A stretch of DNA of 64,000 nt from Streptomyces sp. CC53 (GCF_001865245.1 NZ_MKXB01000170.1:32008-96007); one strand, 5' to 3'. Shown: positions 1-18,200, counted from the stretch's first letter. Notes: generated from the letters alone by a model not told the origin. Translations and numbers: made by a program.

Positions 1-1
1 C

Positions 2-2137
2 GCGGTGCTGGTGGGCGACCGGCCCGCAGGACCGGGCGGCCTGTACGTCTCGGACCACTACGGGGTGGCGGTCGACCTGGGCCTCGACGGTGCGGGGCCC
101 GCGGGTGTCCTGGACGCCGAGCCGTCCGCGCGCACGGCGCTGGCCTGGCTGCCGCCGGACGAGCTGTGGCCGCCGGTGCAGGCCATCCGCCGGGACCACG
201 ACCCGCAGATCCGGCGCTGGCCGCCGCACGTGAACCTGCTGTACGGGTTCGTCCCCGAGGCACAGTTCGAGCGCGCGGCGGAGCTGGTGGCCGCCGCCGT
301 GGAGGGGATGGCGCCGTTCGACGCGCTGCTGGACGGGGTGCACAGCTTCGGGCACCGCGAGTACGCGACGGTGTGGCTGGACCCGGCGGCCGGCGGCGCG
401 AGCCCGTGGGCGGAGCTGCGCCGGGCGCTGGAGCAGCGGTTCCCGCGCTGCCGGGGACACCGGCACGGATTCACCCCGCACCTGAGCCTGGGCCGCACGG
501 CGGAGCCGCTGGCCGTCACCGCGGAGTGCGAGGCCCGGCTGGGCGGACCGCTGGAGGCCCGCGTGGGCGAGGTGGCCCTGCTGTCGCGGCGTGGCGACGA
601 ACCGATGCGGGTGCGGGCGACGGTGGCGCTGGGCACGGGCGAGGTGCGGTGGCACGACGCCGTCGACCACCCGACGGACGGGAACCCGGACCCGCACGGG
701 GACACGGCGGGGTCGGGGCGCCCGGCAGAGCCGGGGCGTGCGGCAGAGCCGGGGCGTGCGGCGACGCCAGGAGACCCTACGGGGCCGGGACACACGGCCT
801 GGTCGGAGCGCACGTCAGGGCCGGGGCACACGACAGAGACGCAGCGTGCGGCGACATCGGCAGACCCGGCAGAGAGGGAGCGCCTGACAGGGCCGGGGCG
901 CCCGCGCGGATCTGAGCGCCCGGCGACATCGGCAGACCCGGCAGACCCGGCAGACCCGGCAGAGAAGGAGCGCCCGCCAGGGCCGGGGCGCACGAGCGGA
1001 TCCGAGCGCCCGGCGGGGTCGGCGCAGCACGTGGAGGAGATCGTCCGCTCCGTGACGTGTGCCGCCGCCCGGGACGGAGGCGCGCTGCACCTGGCCGGTT
1101 CGCGCAGCATGGGGTGCGCACTGCCCGGAGCGGACGTCGACCTCGTCGCGGTCGTCCCGGGAGAGGCCGACCTGCCGCGGATGAGGGACCGGGTCGCCGC
1201 CGCGTTGCCGGACTGCGTCGGCCTGCGCGAGGTCGTCGGGGCGCGCGTGCCCGGGCTGCGGTTCCGTACGGGCGGCCTCGGTGTGGACCTCGCCGTCGTG
1301 GCGGCCGGCGGGCTGCCGCCCCGGGACGCGGTGGCCCGGCGCACCGAACTGGGCGACGCGGCGGCGGTGGCGCTCAGCGCCGTGAGCGACGCGGAGGCCG
1401 TGGTGGCGCAGGTCGGCGACCGGCGGGAGGCGTTCGCGCGGCTGGTCCGGCAGGTCAAGGGGTGGGCGCGGGCCAGGGGGCTGGACTCGGCACCGTTCGG
1501 CGGGCTGCCGGGGCTGGCGTGGACGGTGCTGGCGGCCCGTACCGTACGGGACGCGGAGGATGCCGACGCCCTGCGGACCGGGCCGTTGCTCGGCGCGTTC
1601 TTCGGGACGTGGGCGGCCTGGGACTGGCAGCGGCCGGTGAGCCTGACCGGCGACGGCCCGGCGGCCCCGCCCCCTGCACCCGTCACCGTGCTGACCCCGA
1701 CCGCACCCGTCCGCTCCTGCACCGCGCAGGTCGGCGCCGGAATGCGGGACCTGCTGGTCCAGGAGTTGTACCGGGCGTGGGAGTTGCTGGAGGAGTCCCG
1801 CGCGGCGCGGCTCCTCGACCCGCCGCCGCTGCACCGCCGCCACGCGGCGTGGGCCGTGCTGACCGTGCCCGCCGGTGTGGCGGAGGGGCGCGCCCGGGGC
1901 CGTATGCGCGCCCTGCTCGCCGCGTTGGAGGAGGCGGGCGTCCGGGACGCGCATGCCTGGCCCCACCCCATCGCCCCCCGCGCGGGCCGGGCCGGAGCCG
2001 TCGGGTACGCCATCGGCCTGGGTGCCGCGCCGCCCGACCGCGCGACCCTCGCCCGTCTCGGCGACGGCTGGCTGCACGGCCTGCCGGACACGACGTTGAC
2101 CTTGGCCGACGGGGGCGAGGTGCCGACACTCGGCTGA
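2..2137 (+). CDS. RNA-repair-type fusion protein (EEP tail, 2H phosphoesterase, nucleotidyltransferase), 5' partial
   Basis: The reading frame is open from the first base, so the N-terminus lies outside the window. The first visible residues end in SDHYGV, the typical last motif of endonuclease/exonuclease/phosphatase domains. Next comes a 2'-5' RNA ligase-like (2H phosphoesterase) domain with paired motifs HVNL (residue 75 of the visible part) and HLSL (159). Then there is a repetitive Pro/Gly/Glu/Arg linker (about 235-340), and then a nucleotidyltransferase/poly(A)-polymerase-like region with LAGSRSMG (363-370) and DVD (377-379), followed by a helical C-terminal half. In this family the combination points to RNA end processing or repair. 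The substrate cannot be told from sequence. It converges on the MarR-like gene 68 bp downstream. The domain assignment is good; the biological role is inference. Confidence 0.85.
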   Translation, partial: AVLVGDRPAGPGGLYVSDHYGVAVDLGLDGAGPAGVLDAEPSARTALAWLPPDELWPPVQAIRRDHDPQIRRWPPHVNLLYGFVPEAQFERAAELVAAAVEGMAPFDALLDGVHSFGHREYATVWLDPAAGGASPWAELRRALEQRFPRCRGHRHGFTPHLSLGRTAEPLAVTAECEARLGGPLEARVGEVALLSRRGDEPMRVRATVALGTGEVRWHDAVDHPTDGNPDPHGDTAGSGRPAEPGRAAEPGRAATPGDPTGPGHTAWSERTSGPGHTTETQRAATSADPAERERLTGPGRPRGSERPATSADPADPADPAEKERPPGPGRTSGSERPAGSAQHVEEIVRSVTCAAARDGGALHLAGSRSMGCALPGADVDLVAVVPGEADLPRMRDRVAAALPDCVGLREVVGARVPGLRFRTGGLGVDLAVVAAGGLPPRDAVARRTELGDAAAVALSAVSDAEAVVAQVGDRREAFARLVRQVKGWARARGLDSAPFGGLPGLAWTVLAARTVRDAEDADALRTGPLLGAFFGTWAAWDWQRPVSLTGDGPAAPPPAPVTVLTPTAPVRSCTAQVGAGMRDLLVQELYRAWELLEESRAARLLDPPPLHRRHAAWAVLTVPAGVAEGRARGRMRALLAALEEAGVRDAHAWPHPIAPRAGRAGAVGYAIGLGAAPPDRATLARLGDGWLHGLPDTTLTLADGGEVPTLG
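712..1022 (+). repeat. degenerate in-frame tandem repeat coding for a linker
   Basis: This stretch is built from related short units such as ccggggcgtgcggcagag and gacccggca. It encodes repeating GRAAEPGR- and ADPADPA-like residues between the 2H phosphoesterase and nucleotidyltransferase domains. The unit length is irregular (about 9-30 bp), and three exact gacccggca copies sit near 935-961. It is probably a flexible linker that expands and contracts by slippage. Confidence 0.7.
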
Positions 2138-2205
2138 GGCGGCGCCCCGCGCACCCTCAAGGGAGTTGCCGGGCACGAAGGCCGGACCGCGGGCCCGGCG
2201 GGGCC

Positions 2206-2961
2206 TCAGGAGGCGGCGGACGCTTCGGGACGAGAAGCGGCGGACACCTCGGAAGGAAGAACGGCGGACGTATCCGCGGAGGGAGCGGCGGACGGCACCG
2301 AGTCCGAGGAAGCGGCGGGCAGCCCCGAGGAAGCGGCGGGCAGCCCCGAGGAGGAGGCGGGCGGCACCGAGGAAGCGGCTGCCGGCACCACGGAGGCGAC
2401 GGGCGGCACCGCGGAGGCGGCGGCCGCGGCCGCCCTCGCGTTCGCCATCATCCTGCGCAGCACCTTCAGCGCCGCCACGTACTCCTCGTCCGGCACGCCC
2501 TCGTGCACCCGGGCGCGTAGGCCGGTGACCAGACGCTTCACGGCGGCGTGGCCCGCCCGTCCCGCGTCGGTGAGGTGCAGGGAGCCGTCCGTGTCCGCGC
2601 TGACCCATGCGCGGTGGAGCAGCTGGTCGAGGACGCGCGGCACCGTGTACGGGTCGTCGGCGACCTCCGCGAGCTGGGCCGCCACCGCCTCCCGGGTCGC
2701 GCCCTGCTCACCCGCGGCCAGGATCCGGTTCAGCGCCCACCACATGGGCTGGGTCACGTCGAGGCGGGCCATCTCGTCCCGCAGCAGGCCGACCACGACC
2801 CGGCCGGTCATGCCCGCCCAGTAACCGATGGGCTGCGCGGCCAGTTCGGCGTCCGCCGCCTGCGGGTCGGCGACCGCCGGGGAGAGCACGGACTGGTGGG
2901 CGCCGGTGGAGTCGGTGGCCGCGTGCACGGCCCGGTTCAAGTCGGTGATCGTCTCCGTCAT
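2206..2961 (-). CDS. MarR-like winged-helix regulator with low-complexity tail
   Basis: A 251-residue protein starting MTETITDL. Residues about 45-165 look like a MarR/winged-helix DNA-binding domain (helical start, a TQPMWWALNRI segment, then a recognition region and wing ending DGSLHLTDAGR). The last 75 or so residues are Ala/Ser/Pro/Val repeats such as SSGLPAAS, which are not part of the fold. The ATG sits 7 bases after a TAGCGT hexamer that has a TTGACC box upstream, so the mRNA may be leaderless. A palindrome overlaps the -35 box, which suggests self-regulation. It is divergent from the PIG-L lipoprotein gene and could control it. The ligand is unknown. Confidence 0.8.
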   Translation of the reverse strand: MTETITDLNRAVHAATDSTGAHQSVLSPAVADPQAADAELAAQPIGYWAGMTGRVVVGLLRDEMARLDVTQPMWWALNRILAAGEQGATREAVAAQLAEVADDPYTVPRVLDQLLHRAWVSADTDGSLHLTDAGRAGHAAVKRLVTGLRARVHEGVPDEEYVAALKVLRRMMANARAAAAAASAVPPVASVVPAAASSVPPASSSGLPAASSGLPAASSDSVPSAAPSADTSAVLPSEVSAASRPEASAAS

Positions 2962-2968
2962 GCCGCGG

Positions 2969-3000
2969 ACGCTACGACCTCGACTCGACTTGAGGTCAAG
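2969..3000 (-). promoter_or_regulatory. candidate promoter and operator between marR-like and PIG-L genes
   Basis: On the minus strand, TTGACC (2994-2999) and TAGCGT (2969-2974) are 19 bp apart, with the MarR start codon 7 bp beyond. The palindrome CTTGAGGTCAAG (2989-3000) overlaps the -35 box, and a second inverted pair, GACCTC/GAGGTC (2976-2981 and 2992-2997), frames it. This is a plausible autoregulatory operator, inferred from position and symmetry only. Confidence 0.5.
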
Positions 3001-3148
3001 GCCCGCGACCCCGGTAACGATTCGGACGTCACACCCTTCGCACACAACCCCCCGTATCGAATGCCAGTCTTGCTGGTCGCGGGGGCACGGCTGTGACCAG
3101 GGGTGTTCTGCCGCGCAGCCAGCTCCACTCTCTCGCCACGGGGACCAC

Positions 3149-5356
3149 GTGAACGACTCAAGGGGAACCGAGCTCCGCCCTGCCCTCGTCCAGGGCGAGC
3201 GGGGCCCGCAGGCCGCCGAGCGGGACTCCCAGGCCGCTCCGGGCCGACCGGCCCGCTTCCGGACCTTCCGCGCGCTCCGGACCTTCCGTCCCGGCAGGCG
3301 CCGCTTCCTGGCGTCCGCGACCGCCGCCGCGGCCGGTGTCACCGTGGCGGCCGCCGGCCTCGGCGGCTGCACCGTACCCGCACCGCGGCGGACGGGCCCC
3401 ACCGCGGACCCGGCCCCGGGCATGCCGATCACGAGCACCCGTCGGGCCCAGCTCATGCAGATCATGGCGCACCCGGACGACGACCTGTACTTCATGAACC
3501 CGGACTGCCGGCAGATGGTGGACTCCGGGGTGCCACTGGTCTGCGTCTACGTGACGGCGGGCGAGCACAACGGGCTCAACCGCGTCCCCGGGTCCCCGAC
3601 GCCGCCGCCCGCGGACCGGCCGGGCTACTCGTCCGCGCGCCACCAGGGCCTTCGCCAGGCGTACGCCGCCATGCTGGGGCTCGACATGTTCACGCCGTGG
3701 CAGAAGGGCGTGATGACGCTGCGCGGCGACCGGCAGGCCGAGGTCGACACCCTGACCCACGGCAACCGCCGCGTGGAGCTGGTCTTCCTGAACCTCGCGA
3801 TGCACGAGCCGCGCACGTACCACGCCGTGCCTTCGCTGTGGGGGGAGCGGGCGACGACGGTCCGTACCGTCGTCGCGTCCGACTCGCCGGTGCGCCGGTC
3901 GTCCCGGTACGACCACGACGGGCTGATCGACGTGCTGGTGGGGCTGATGGAGCGCTACCAGCCCACCGTCGTGCACACGCTGGACCCGGACCCGGACCTC
4001 CAGCACAGCGACGAGGAGACCCGCAGGAAGGACTCCGAGCAGCCCGGCTACTCCGACCACGCCGACCACACCGCCGTCGCGTCGTTCAGCTGGGCCGCCC
4101 TGGTCCGCTGGGCCGCGGAGGCCAGCAGGGACGGCGGCGCGATACCCGGCTTCGTCGCCACGTCCTTCCGCGGGTACTACAACCGCCACTGGCCGAAGAA
4201 CCTCCCCGAGGCGGTCCTCAAGCGGAAGGCCGCGCACCTCGTCCCGTACGGCGGCGACCCGGAGTGGCAGTGCGGCAACCCCAGCGGGTGCGGCGACTAC
4301 ATGGTGGGCGGCAGGCGGCCGCTCACCAACAAGAAGGGCTGGGTCCGCGCCACCCACCACCGCTACGCGGGGGCGGGCCCCGTCGTGACCGCCGGCCAGG
4401 ACGGGCGGCTCGTCGTGTACGGGGTGCTGGGGCTGCGCGCGGTCCGCTGGAGGGAGACGGAGGCCGGCAGCGGCCAGTGGGAGCAGCCGGACGACCTGGG
4501 CGGCGGCCCGCTCGCGCCGGGCCTCGGCGCGGCGGCCCTGCCGGACGGCCGTCAGCTGCTCTTCGGCCTGCGGTTCTCGGCGCTCGCCGGGCACCGGGCC
4601 GCGAACGACCGGGAGATCGCGGTGCTGGAACAGCGCGCGCCCGGCGGCCCGTTCCTGGCGTGGAGCGGGCTCGGCAACCCGGAGCGCAGCGACGACCGGG
4701 GCCGGCGCATCGGCGTGCCGGTGGCGGTGACCGCCCCGGACGGACGGGTGCACCTGTTCGTGCGGAACGCCGACAAGGCCGTCAGCAGCCGCGTACGGGA
4801 GACGGACGGCACCTGGGGCCCGTGGCGCGACCTGGGCGGGGGCGACGTCCAGGACGGTCTGACGGCCGTCGTCGACGGCCGCGGTCTGGTGCATCTGTTC
4901 GCTGCGGGCCGCCGCGGCGTGCACCACTGGGCGCAGGGCGACCACGGGGAGCCGGTCACGTGGCGCCCGGTCGCCGGCCTGCCCGCGCCGGACGGTCCGG
5001 TGGCCGTGACGACGGCACCGGACGGGACGCTGGAGCTGTACTACCGGCGCCCCACCCGCAAGGAACTGGCCGCGGTACGGATCGACGGCACCGCCGCCCG
5101 GCCCTCCTCCGGCCCCGTGTTCCACGGGTACGGGCGGACCCACGCGGCCGGCACGCCGAGCGGCCCGGTGCTGCTCGGCCGCGACCTGCGCGGCCGGATG
5201 CAGCTGCACGCCGGGGGGCGCCGGACCACCCGGGCGCACGGCGTGGTCCCGGTGGGGGCGGCGACGCTGCACCTCGGCCCGCAGGGTGCCGTGGCGGTGG
5301 GCATCGGGGCGGACGCCTACCCGTGGTCGTGGGCGCCGCACGGCGACGCGGCTTGA
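3149..5356 (+). CDS. Tat-exported PIG-L family deacetylase lipoprotein
   Basis: The protein has 735 residues from a GTG start. A twin-arginine signal (RRRFLA, residues 50-55) leads into a hydrophobic Ala-rich stretch and a lipobox LGGC (Cys74), so export by Tat and lipid anchoring outside the membrane are likely. The PIG-L/LmbE zinc motif HPDDD is at 108-112, with a downstream HADH. These place it with N-acetylglucosaminyl deacetylase-type metal hydrolases. The C-terminal 350 residues are repeated beta-rich blades with [14 protein letters not shown] segments, resembling a propeller or sugar-binding module. The substrate is unknown. The 50 residues before the Tat motif are unusually long, so the true start may be further in; no strong ribosome binding site settles it. 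Confidence 0.85.
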   Translation: MNDSRGTELRPALVQGERGPQAAERDSQAAPGRPARFRTFRALRTFRPGRRRFLASATAAAAGVTVAAAGLGGCTVPAPRRTGPTADPAPGMPITSTRRAQLMQIMAHPDDDLYFMNPDCRQMVDSGVPLVCVYVTAGEHNGLNRVPGSPTPPPADRPGYSSARHQGLRQAYAAMLGLDMFTPWQKGVMTLRGDRQAEVDTLTHGNRRVELVFLNLAMHEPRTYHAVPSLWGERATTVRTVVASDSPVRRSSRYDHDGLIDVLVGLMERYQPTVVHTLDPDPDLQHSDEETRRKDSEQPGYSDHADHTAVASFSWAALVRWAAEASRDGGAIPGFVATSFRGYYNRHWPKNLPEAVLKRKAAHLVPYGGDPEWQCGNPSGCGDYMVGGRRPLTNKKGWVRATHHRYAGAGPVVTAGQDGRLVVYGVLGLRAVRWRETEAGSGQWEQPDDLGGGPLAPGLGAAALPDGRQLLFGLRFSALAGHRAANDREIAVLEQRAPGGPFLAWSGLGNPERSDDRGRRIGVPVAVTAPDGRVHLFVRNADKAVSSRVRETDGTWGPWRDLGGGDVQDGLTAVVDGRGLVHLFAAGRRGVHHWAQGDHGEPVTWRPVAGLPAPDGPVAVTTAPDGTLELYYRRPTRKELAAVRIDGTAARPSSGPVFHGYGRTHAAGTPSGPVLLGRDLRGRMQLHAGGRRTTRAHGVVPVGAATLHLGPQGAVAVGIGADAYPWSWAPHGDAA

Positions 5357-5457
5357 CCAGCGCCGCGCGACGGCACCCACGGCGGCGCCACCGGGCCCGC
5401 CCCGCCCCGCCCGTGAGCCCGCCTGCCGGACCCTCCCGGGCCGCGCGGGTCAGCACC

Positions 5458-5487
5458 GAGCCCCCGTACGCATCCGTACGGGGGCTC
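5458..5487. terminator. hairpin terminator, 3' of PIG-L gene
   Basis: A perfect 13-bp inverted repeat (gagcccccgtacg / cgtacgggggctc) with a 4-base loop between convergent genes. There is no strong T-run on either side, as is common in this genus. Confidence 0.65.
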
Positions 5488-5561
5488 GCACGCGTACGGA
5501 TGCCGGCACTGGTCACCGCGTGCGCGTCCGGCCCCCGGGAGACCTGCTTCTGCGCACGGCA

Positions 5562-5593
5562 AAGGGCCCCGCACCGAAAGGTGCGGGGCCCTT
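5562..5593 (-). terminator. terminator of the str operon, 3' of tuf
   Basis: A perfect 14-bp stem (aagggccccgcacc / ggtgcggggccctt) with a 4-base loop, 67 bp past the tuf stop codon. On the minus strand the stem ends in a short T-run. Confidence 0.8.
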
Positions 5594-5660
5594 GCTGATG
5601 CTCCAGGTGCTCCTGGGAGCAACCAGGTCAGCCGTTCAGGCCGTCAGGGAGTCCGGGGAC

Positions 5661-6854
<1,194 letters not shown>

Positions 6855-6972
6855 TGGGGTCCTCCTGTGGAGTGGTTCTGTACGCCTTACTCATCGGCGC
6901 CAGGTGATCTTTGCTGGGATGCCGGCCCCGGGGCGCGCGCCGCTCTTCAGCGAATCGCGGCGAACGCCCCGG

Positions 6973-7001
6973 TGTATCCGGTGACAAGCCTAAAGCGTGA
7001 A
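6973..7001 (-). promoter_or_regulatory. possible internal tuf promoter
   Basis: In the fusA-tuf gap on the minus strand, TTCACG (6996-7001) and GATACA (6973-6978) are 17 bp apart. The match to consensus is weak. I list it because separate transcription of tuf from this gap has been described in Streptomyces, as I recall it. Confidence 0.25.
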
Positions 7002-7011
7002 CTCGGTGGAG

Positions 7012-9138
<2,127 letters not shown>

Positions 9139-9177
9139 AAGGCTTCAGTCTTCTCTCGGTCTCGATGGGGGTTGCGA

Positions 9178-9648
9178 CTACCAGCGGTAGTGCGCGAAGG
9201 CCTTGTTGGACTCGGCCATCTTGTGCGTGTCCTCGCGCTTCTTGACCGAGGCGCCGAGGCCGTTGGAGGCGTCGAGCAGCTCGTTCATCAGGCGCTCGGT
9301 CATGGTCTTCTCGCGACGGGCGCGGGAGTAACCGACCAGCCAGCGCAGCGCCAGGGTGGAGGCACGACCGGGCTTGACCTCGATCGGCACCTGGTAGGTG
9401 GCGCCACCGACACGGCGGGACTTGACCTCAAGAGCGGGCTTGACGTTCTCGAGGGCGCGCTTCAGCGTGATGACCGGGTCCTGGCCGGTCTTCTCGCGCA
9501 GGCCCTCCATGGCGCCGTACACGATGCGCTCGGCGGTGGAGCGCTTGCCGTTCAGGAGGATCTTGTTGATCAGCGAGGTCACCAGAGGAGAACCGTAAAC
9601 CGGGTCGATGATGACCGGGCGCTTCGGGGCGGGGCCCTTACGAGGCAT
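9178..9648 (-). CDS. rpsG: 30S ribosomal protein S7
   Basis: The 156-residue S7, a primary 16S rRNA-binding protein of the small-subunit head. It begins [10 protein letters not shown], and the family segments [12 protein letters not shown] and [10 protein letters not shown] are present. It starts only 2 bp after the rpsL stop codon, so the two are translationally coupled, and fusA follows 39 bp on. In E. coli S7 is the feedback repressor of the str operon. Whether that holds here cannot be seen from sequence. Confidence 0.99.
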   Translation of the reverse strand: MPRKGPAPKRPVIIDPVYGSPLVTSLINKILLNGKRSTAERIVYGAMEGLREKTGQDPVITLKRALENVKPALEVKSRRVGGATYQVPIEVKPGRASTLALRWLVGYSRARREKTMTERLMNELLDASNGLGASVKKREDTHKMAESNKAFAHYRW

Positions 9649-9650
9649 TC

Positions 9651-10022
9651 TTACTTCTCCTTCTTGGCGCCGTAGCGGCTGCGGGCCTGCTTGCGGTTCT
9701 TGACACCCTGGGTGTCGAGCGAGCCGCGGATGATCTTGTAGCGAACACCCGGCAGGTCCTTCACACGGCCACCACGCACGAGCACGATGGAGTGCTCCTG
9801 CAGGTTGTGTCCCTCACCCGGAATGTAAGCGGTGACCTCGATCCCGCTGGTCAGACGCACACGCGCGACCTTACGCAGGGCCGAGTTCGGCTTCTTCGGG
9901 GTGGTCGTGAACACACGCGTGCAGACGCCGCGGCGCTGAGGGGAACCCTCAAGGGCGGGCGTCTTGTTCTTCTCGACCTTGTCCTGCCGGCCCTTGCGGA
10001 CCAGCTGCTGGATCGTAGGCAC
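9651..10022 (-). CDS. rpsL: 30S ribosomal protein S12
   Basis: A 123-residue S12 of the decoding centre. I chose the GTG at 10020-10022 because it gives the family start [11 protein letters not shown] and has a GGAGAA ribosome binding site just upstream. A frame extension of 20 residues upstream is unlike S12. Lys43 (in TPKKPNS) and Lys88 (in GRVKDLPG) are the wild-type residues whose replacement gives streptomycin resistance in actinomycetes, so a sensitive allele is expected. First gene of the str operon. Confidence 0.98.
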   Translation of the reverse strand: MPTIQQLVRKGRQDKVEKNKTPALEGSPQRRGVCTRVFTTTPKKPNSALRKVARVRLTSGIEVTAYIPGEGHNLQEHSIVLVRGGRVKDLPGVRYKIIRGSLDTQGVKNRKQARSRYGAKKEK

Positions 10023-10866
10023 TACTTCTCCGGTTTCTGTGTGCCGTATAAGTAAAGCTAACCTGGAACTTCGCCGACCCACGCGGTCGGGTGTGTCGAA
10101 TCAGGCGGGCCCCCGCCGCAGGGCGGGAACGAGCACAGATTGCGGTGGCCCTTGCTGGCTGCCCGTGCGGCTGAGGACACGCACAGGAGCCCAGGCACAC
10201 CCCAGGCACAAGGTCTGAGCGTACCTATCGCATGGACTCCGGTCAAAACAAATGCCAGGGCCCCGAACCGGCCGCGCAACCCCCGAACAGGGGCGGGGAG
10301 CCTCCGTGGCCGCCACCAGCAGGTCGACCACGGGGACGGCCGGCGCGCCCGCCCTCGGCCCGGACCGGCAGCCCCGCACGACGACCGGCCCGCGGCGGGG
10401 GCCGTGCACGTGCCGTGGTCGCCCGTACGGGCCCGGTCGGGGGCCGCCGGATCGGCCCGGCAGCCGCCGTGAACCTGCCCCGGTCATCCGCGACCGGCCG
10501 TCCGGCCCCTCGTGGTGGACCCGGGCGGAGCGCGGGCCTCGCGCCCGGCCCGATGCCCGCGCGCCCATCCCCCTCGCACGGGGTGCCGCCTCAGCCGCAC
10601 GAGCCGTACCCGCCGCACCTCCTGCGGTGTCGTCGCCGCACGAAGTACCACGGGAGACGCCCCGGGCACCCCGCCCGGCAAGAACCGGCTGCGGCATCCC
10701 CGGCCCCTCCGCTCCCCCCATGCCGCGGGCACACGCGGACCTCCGGCCACCTTGCCGACACCCGGCAGCCTGCCCGGACGAAGACGGCGCAGACAGCCCC
10801 CTGCCGCCTCCGTCGCCCTGCCCGGACAATGCATTCTCAGCGATCTTCGGCACACGGGGGTGGACG
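10023..10866. other. long gap upstream of rpsL
   Basis: 844 bp of very G/C-rich sequence between rpsL (leftward) and a small + strand gene. Open frames exist in several phases but look like chance frames rich in Arg, Pro and Ala. The rpsL promoter probably lies near 10222-10251, giving a leader of about 190 nt. I see no RNA gene. Confidence 0.6.
10222..10251 (-). promoter_or_regulatory. candidate rpsL (str operon) promoter
   Basis: On the minus strand the -10 box TAGGTA (10222-10227) is preceded by TTGTTT (10246-10251) at 18 bp, with TTGACC overlapping it at 10241-10246. It sits in the only A/T-rich patch of the gap. It is a candidate by motif only. Confidence 0.45.
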
Positions 10867-11127
10867 ATGGCGGACGAGCAGCCGCAGCAGCGGTACGACG
10901 TGGTGGAGGTGGACGTCCGCCTCACCGTGATCGCGTACGGCGACGTCCTCGCCGACTACGCCACCGCGGCCACCGCCCCGGACACCCCGCGGCCCGTCGT
11001 GGACGACTACGCCGTCGCGGTCGACGCCTTCGCCCTGGCCCGCCGCGTCCCGGCGGAGGACGTCCCACCGGTGCTGGCCGTCGGCGTACGCGCCCTGCGC
11101 CGCGTCCACCTCGCGCTGGTCCCGTAG
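10867..11127 (+). CDS. small conserved-looking hypothetical protein
   Basis: An 86-residue acidic protein beginning MADEQPQQRYDVVEVDVRL. It has no signal peptide, membrane segment or catalytic motif that I recognise. The even spread of hydrophobic residues, the good codon bias and its place between rpsL and rpoC argue that it is a real gene. I chose the ATG at 10867 because the upstream in-frame sequence is compositionally unlike protein. No obvious ribosome binding site precedes it. It converges on rpoC, with a hairpin in between. Confidence 0.65.
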   Translation: MADEQPQQRYDVVEVDVRLTVIAYGDVLADYATAATAPDTPRPVVDDYAVAVDAFALARRVPAEDVPPVLAVGVRALRRVHLALVP

Positions 11128-11241
11128 GGGGCGGCGCGAGGACCGACCGCGCCCACCACGCTTCACGGAGGCCCGCACGCCGCGGCAGACCCGCTGGGGG
11201 GCGGCGGTCCCACCCGGGACTCCCCCGGGCCCCGGACACGC

Positions 11242-11278
11242 CGAAGGGCGGCCACCCGCACGGGGTGACCGCCCTTCG
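11242..11278 (-). terminator. terminator 3' of rpoC
   Basis: A 10-bp stem (cgaagggcgg / ccgcccttcg) continuing into caccc/gggtg across one mismatch, with a 4-base loop, 14 bp past the rpoC stop codon. It shares its build and much of its sequence with the hairpin after rplL (19222-19257). Confidence 0.8.
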
Positions 11279-11291
11279 TCAGACGTACGCC

Positions 11292-15191
<3,900 letters not shown>

Positions 15192-15245
15192 TATGCGTCA
15201 ATCCCTCTCAGGGTTTGTGTCAATCCATGGTCTGTACGGGTCGCG

Positions 15246-15286
15246 GGGTGGCCGGCCGGACCTCGGGGGGTCCGGCCGGCCGACCC
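15246..15286 (-). terminator. strong hairpin between rpoB and rpoC
   Basis: A perfect 13-bp stem (ggccggccggacc / ggtccggccggcc, loop of 6) extended by four more pairs past a bulge. It lies directly after the rpoB stop codon and before rpoC, with no T-run. It may be a partial terminator or an mRNA processing or stability element that tunes the rpoB/rpoC ratio. Confidence 0.6.
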
Positions 15287-15287
15287 G

Positions 15288-18200
15288 TCAGACCTCTTCG
15301 ACGCTGCTCGGCTCGCGCCGGGACAGGTCGATGCCGAGCTCCTCCGCAGCGCGGAAGACGTCCTCGTCGGTGTCGCGCATCTCGATGGACATGCCGTCCG
15401 AGGACAGCACCTCCACGTTGAGGCACAGGGACTGCATCTCCTTGATGAGCACCTTGAAGGACTCCGGGATGCCGGGCTCGGGAATGTTCTCGCCCTTGAC
15501 GATGGCCTCGTAGACCTTCACGCGGCCGGTGACATCGTCGGACTTGATGGTCAGCAGCTCCTGGAGGGCGTATGCGGCGCCGTAAGCCTCCAGCGCCCAC
15601 ACCTCCATCTCACCGAAGCGCTGGCCACCGAACTGAGCCTTACCACCCAGCGGCTGCTGGGTGATCATCGAGTACGGACCGGTCGACCGGGCGTGCAGCT
15701 TGTCGTCGACCAGGTGGTGCAGCTTGAGGATGTACATGTACCCGACCGAGATCGGGTCCGGGAACGGCTCGCCGGAGCGGCCGTCGAACAGGCGCGCCTT
15801 GCCGGACGGCAGCATCATGCGGTCGCCGTCGCGGTTCGGGATGGTGTGCTCCAGCAGACCGGCCAGCTCGTCCTCGCGGGCGCCGTCGAAGACCGGGGTC
15901 GCGACGTTGGTGCCCGGCTCGACGCGGTCGGCGCCGATGGACTGGAGCCGCTCGGCCCACTGCTCCTGGAGGCCGGAGACGTCCCAGCCCTGGCTGGCGA
16001 GCCAGCCGAGGTGGATCTCCAGGACCTGTCCCGGGTTCATTCGGGACGGCACACCGAGCGGGTTGAGGATGATGTCGACCGGGGTGCCGTCCTCCAGGAA
16101 CGGCATGTCCTCGATCGGCAGGATCTTGGAGATGACGCCCTTGTTGCCGTGGCGGCCGGCGAGCTTGTCACCGTCGGTGATCTTGCGCTTCTGCGCCACG
16201 TAGACGCGGACCAGCTGGTTCACGCCCGGGGGCAGCTCGTCGCCCTCCTCGCGGTCGAAGACGCGCACGCCGATGACCTTGCCGGTCTCACCGTGCGGCA
16301 CCTTCAGCGAGGTGTCGCGGACCTCGCGGGCCTTCTCGCCGAAGATCGCGCGGAGCAGGCGCTCCTCGGGGGTCAGCTCGGTCTCGCCCTTCGGGGTGAC
16401 CTTGCCGACGAGGATGTCGCCGGCGACGACCTCGGCACCGATGCGGATGATGCCGCGCTCGTCGAGGTCGGCGAGGACCTCCTCGGAGACGTTCGGGATG
16501 TCCCGGGTGATCTCCTCGGGGCCCAGCTTGGTGTCGCGGGCGTCGACCTCGTGCTCCTCGATGTGGATCGAGGAGAGGACGTCGTCCTGCACGAGGCGCT
16601 GCGACAGGATGATCGCGTCCTCGTAGTTGTAGCCCTCCCACGGCATGAAGGCCACGAGGAGGTTCTTGCCGAGCGCCATCTCGCCGTCTTCGGTGGCCGG
16701 GCCGTCGGCGAGGACCTGGCCCTCGACGACCCGGTCGCCCTCGGCGACGATGACCTTCTGGTTGACCGAGGTGCCCTGGTTGGAGCGGGCGAACTTGGCC
16801 AGCCGGTACGTGATGTACGTGCCGTCGTCGTTGGCGACGGTGATGTAGTCGGCGGAGAGCTCCTGGACCACACCGTCCTTCTCGGCCTTGACCACGTCGC
16901 CGGCGTCGACGGCGGAGCGGTACTCCATGCCGGTACCGACGAGCGGGGACTCGGCCTGGATGAGCGGCACGGCCTGGCGCATCATGTTCGCGCCCATGAG
17001 GGCACGGTTGGCGTCGTCGTGCTCCAGGAAGGGGATCATGGCGGTCGCGACCGACACCATCTGGCGCGGCGAGACGTCCATGTAGTCGACGTCCTCGGGG
17101 GGGAGGTAGTCGACCTCGCCGCCGCGGCGGCGGACCAGGACGCGGGGCTCGGCGAACCGGAGGTCCTCGGTCAGCGGCGCGTTGGCCTGGGCGATGACGA
17201 AGCGGTCTTCCTCGTCGGCGGTCAGGTAGTCGACGTCGTCGGTGACCTGGCCGTCGATGACCTTGCGGTACGGGGTCTCGACGAAGCCGAACGCGTTGAC
17301 GCGGCCGTAGGAGGCGAGCGAGCCGATCAGACCGATGTTCGGGCCTTCGGGGGTCTCGATCGGGCACATGCGGCCGTAGTGCGACGGGTGCACGTCGCGG
17401 ACCTCGAAGCCGGCCCGCTCACGGGACAGACCACCCGGGCCGAGCGCGGACAGACGACGCTTGTGCGTCAGCCCGGACAGCGGGTTGTTCTGGTCCATGA
17501 ACTGGGACAGCTGGCTGGTGCCGAAGAACTCCTTGATGGAGGCGACGACCGGCCGGATGTTGATCAGGGTCTGCGGCGTGATCGCCTCGACGTCCTGGGT
17601 CGTCATGCGCTCGCGGACGACGCGCTCCATACGGGCCAGACCGGTGCGGACCTGGTTCTGGATGAGCTCGCCGACGTTGCGCAGGCGGCGGTTGCCGAAG
17701 TGGTCGATGTCGTCGGTCTCGACGACGATCGTCGAGCCGTTGGCACCGACGGTCTCGGTCTCACCGGCGTGCAGCTGCACCAGGTACTTGATCGTCGCGA
17801 TGATGTCGTCGACGGTCAGGACACCCGCGTCCAGCGGCTCGTCCGCACCCAGCTTCTTGTTCAGCTTGTAGCGGCCGACCTTGGCCAGGTCGTAGCGCTT
17901 GGGGTTGAAGTAGAGGTTCTCGAGCAGCGTCTGCGCGGCCTCACGCGTCGGGGGCTCGCCCGGGCGCAGCTTGCGGTAGATGTCGAGCAGCGCGTCGTCC
18001 TGGCCCTGGGTGTGGTCCTTCTCCAGGGTGGCGCGCATGGACTCGTACTCGCCGAACTCCTGCAGGATCTGCTCGGTGGTCCAGCCGAGCGCCTTGAGGA
18101 GGACGGTGACGGACTGCTTGCGCTTGCGGTCGATGCGGACGCCGACCATGTCGCGCTTGTCGATCTCCATCTCCAGCCAGGCACCCCGGGACGGGATGAT

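Larger units (their letters stand above)
5357..5660. other. gap between PIG-L and tuf genes
   Basis: A 304-bp convergent intergenic stretch. It holds two strong hairpins (listed separately) that can end transcription from both sides. I see no gene in it. Confidence 0.7.
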
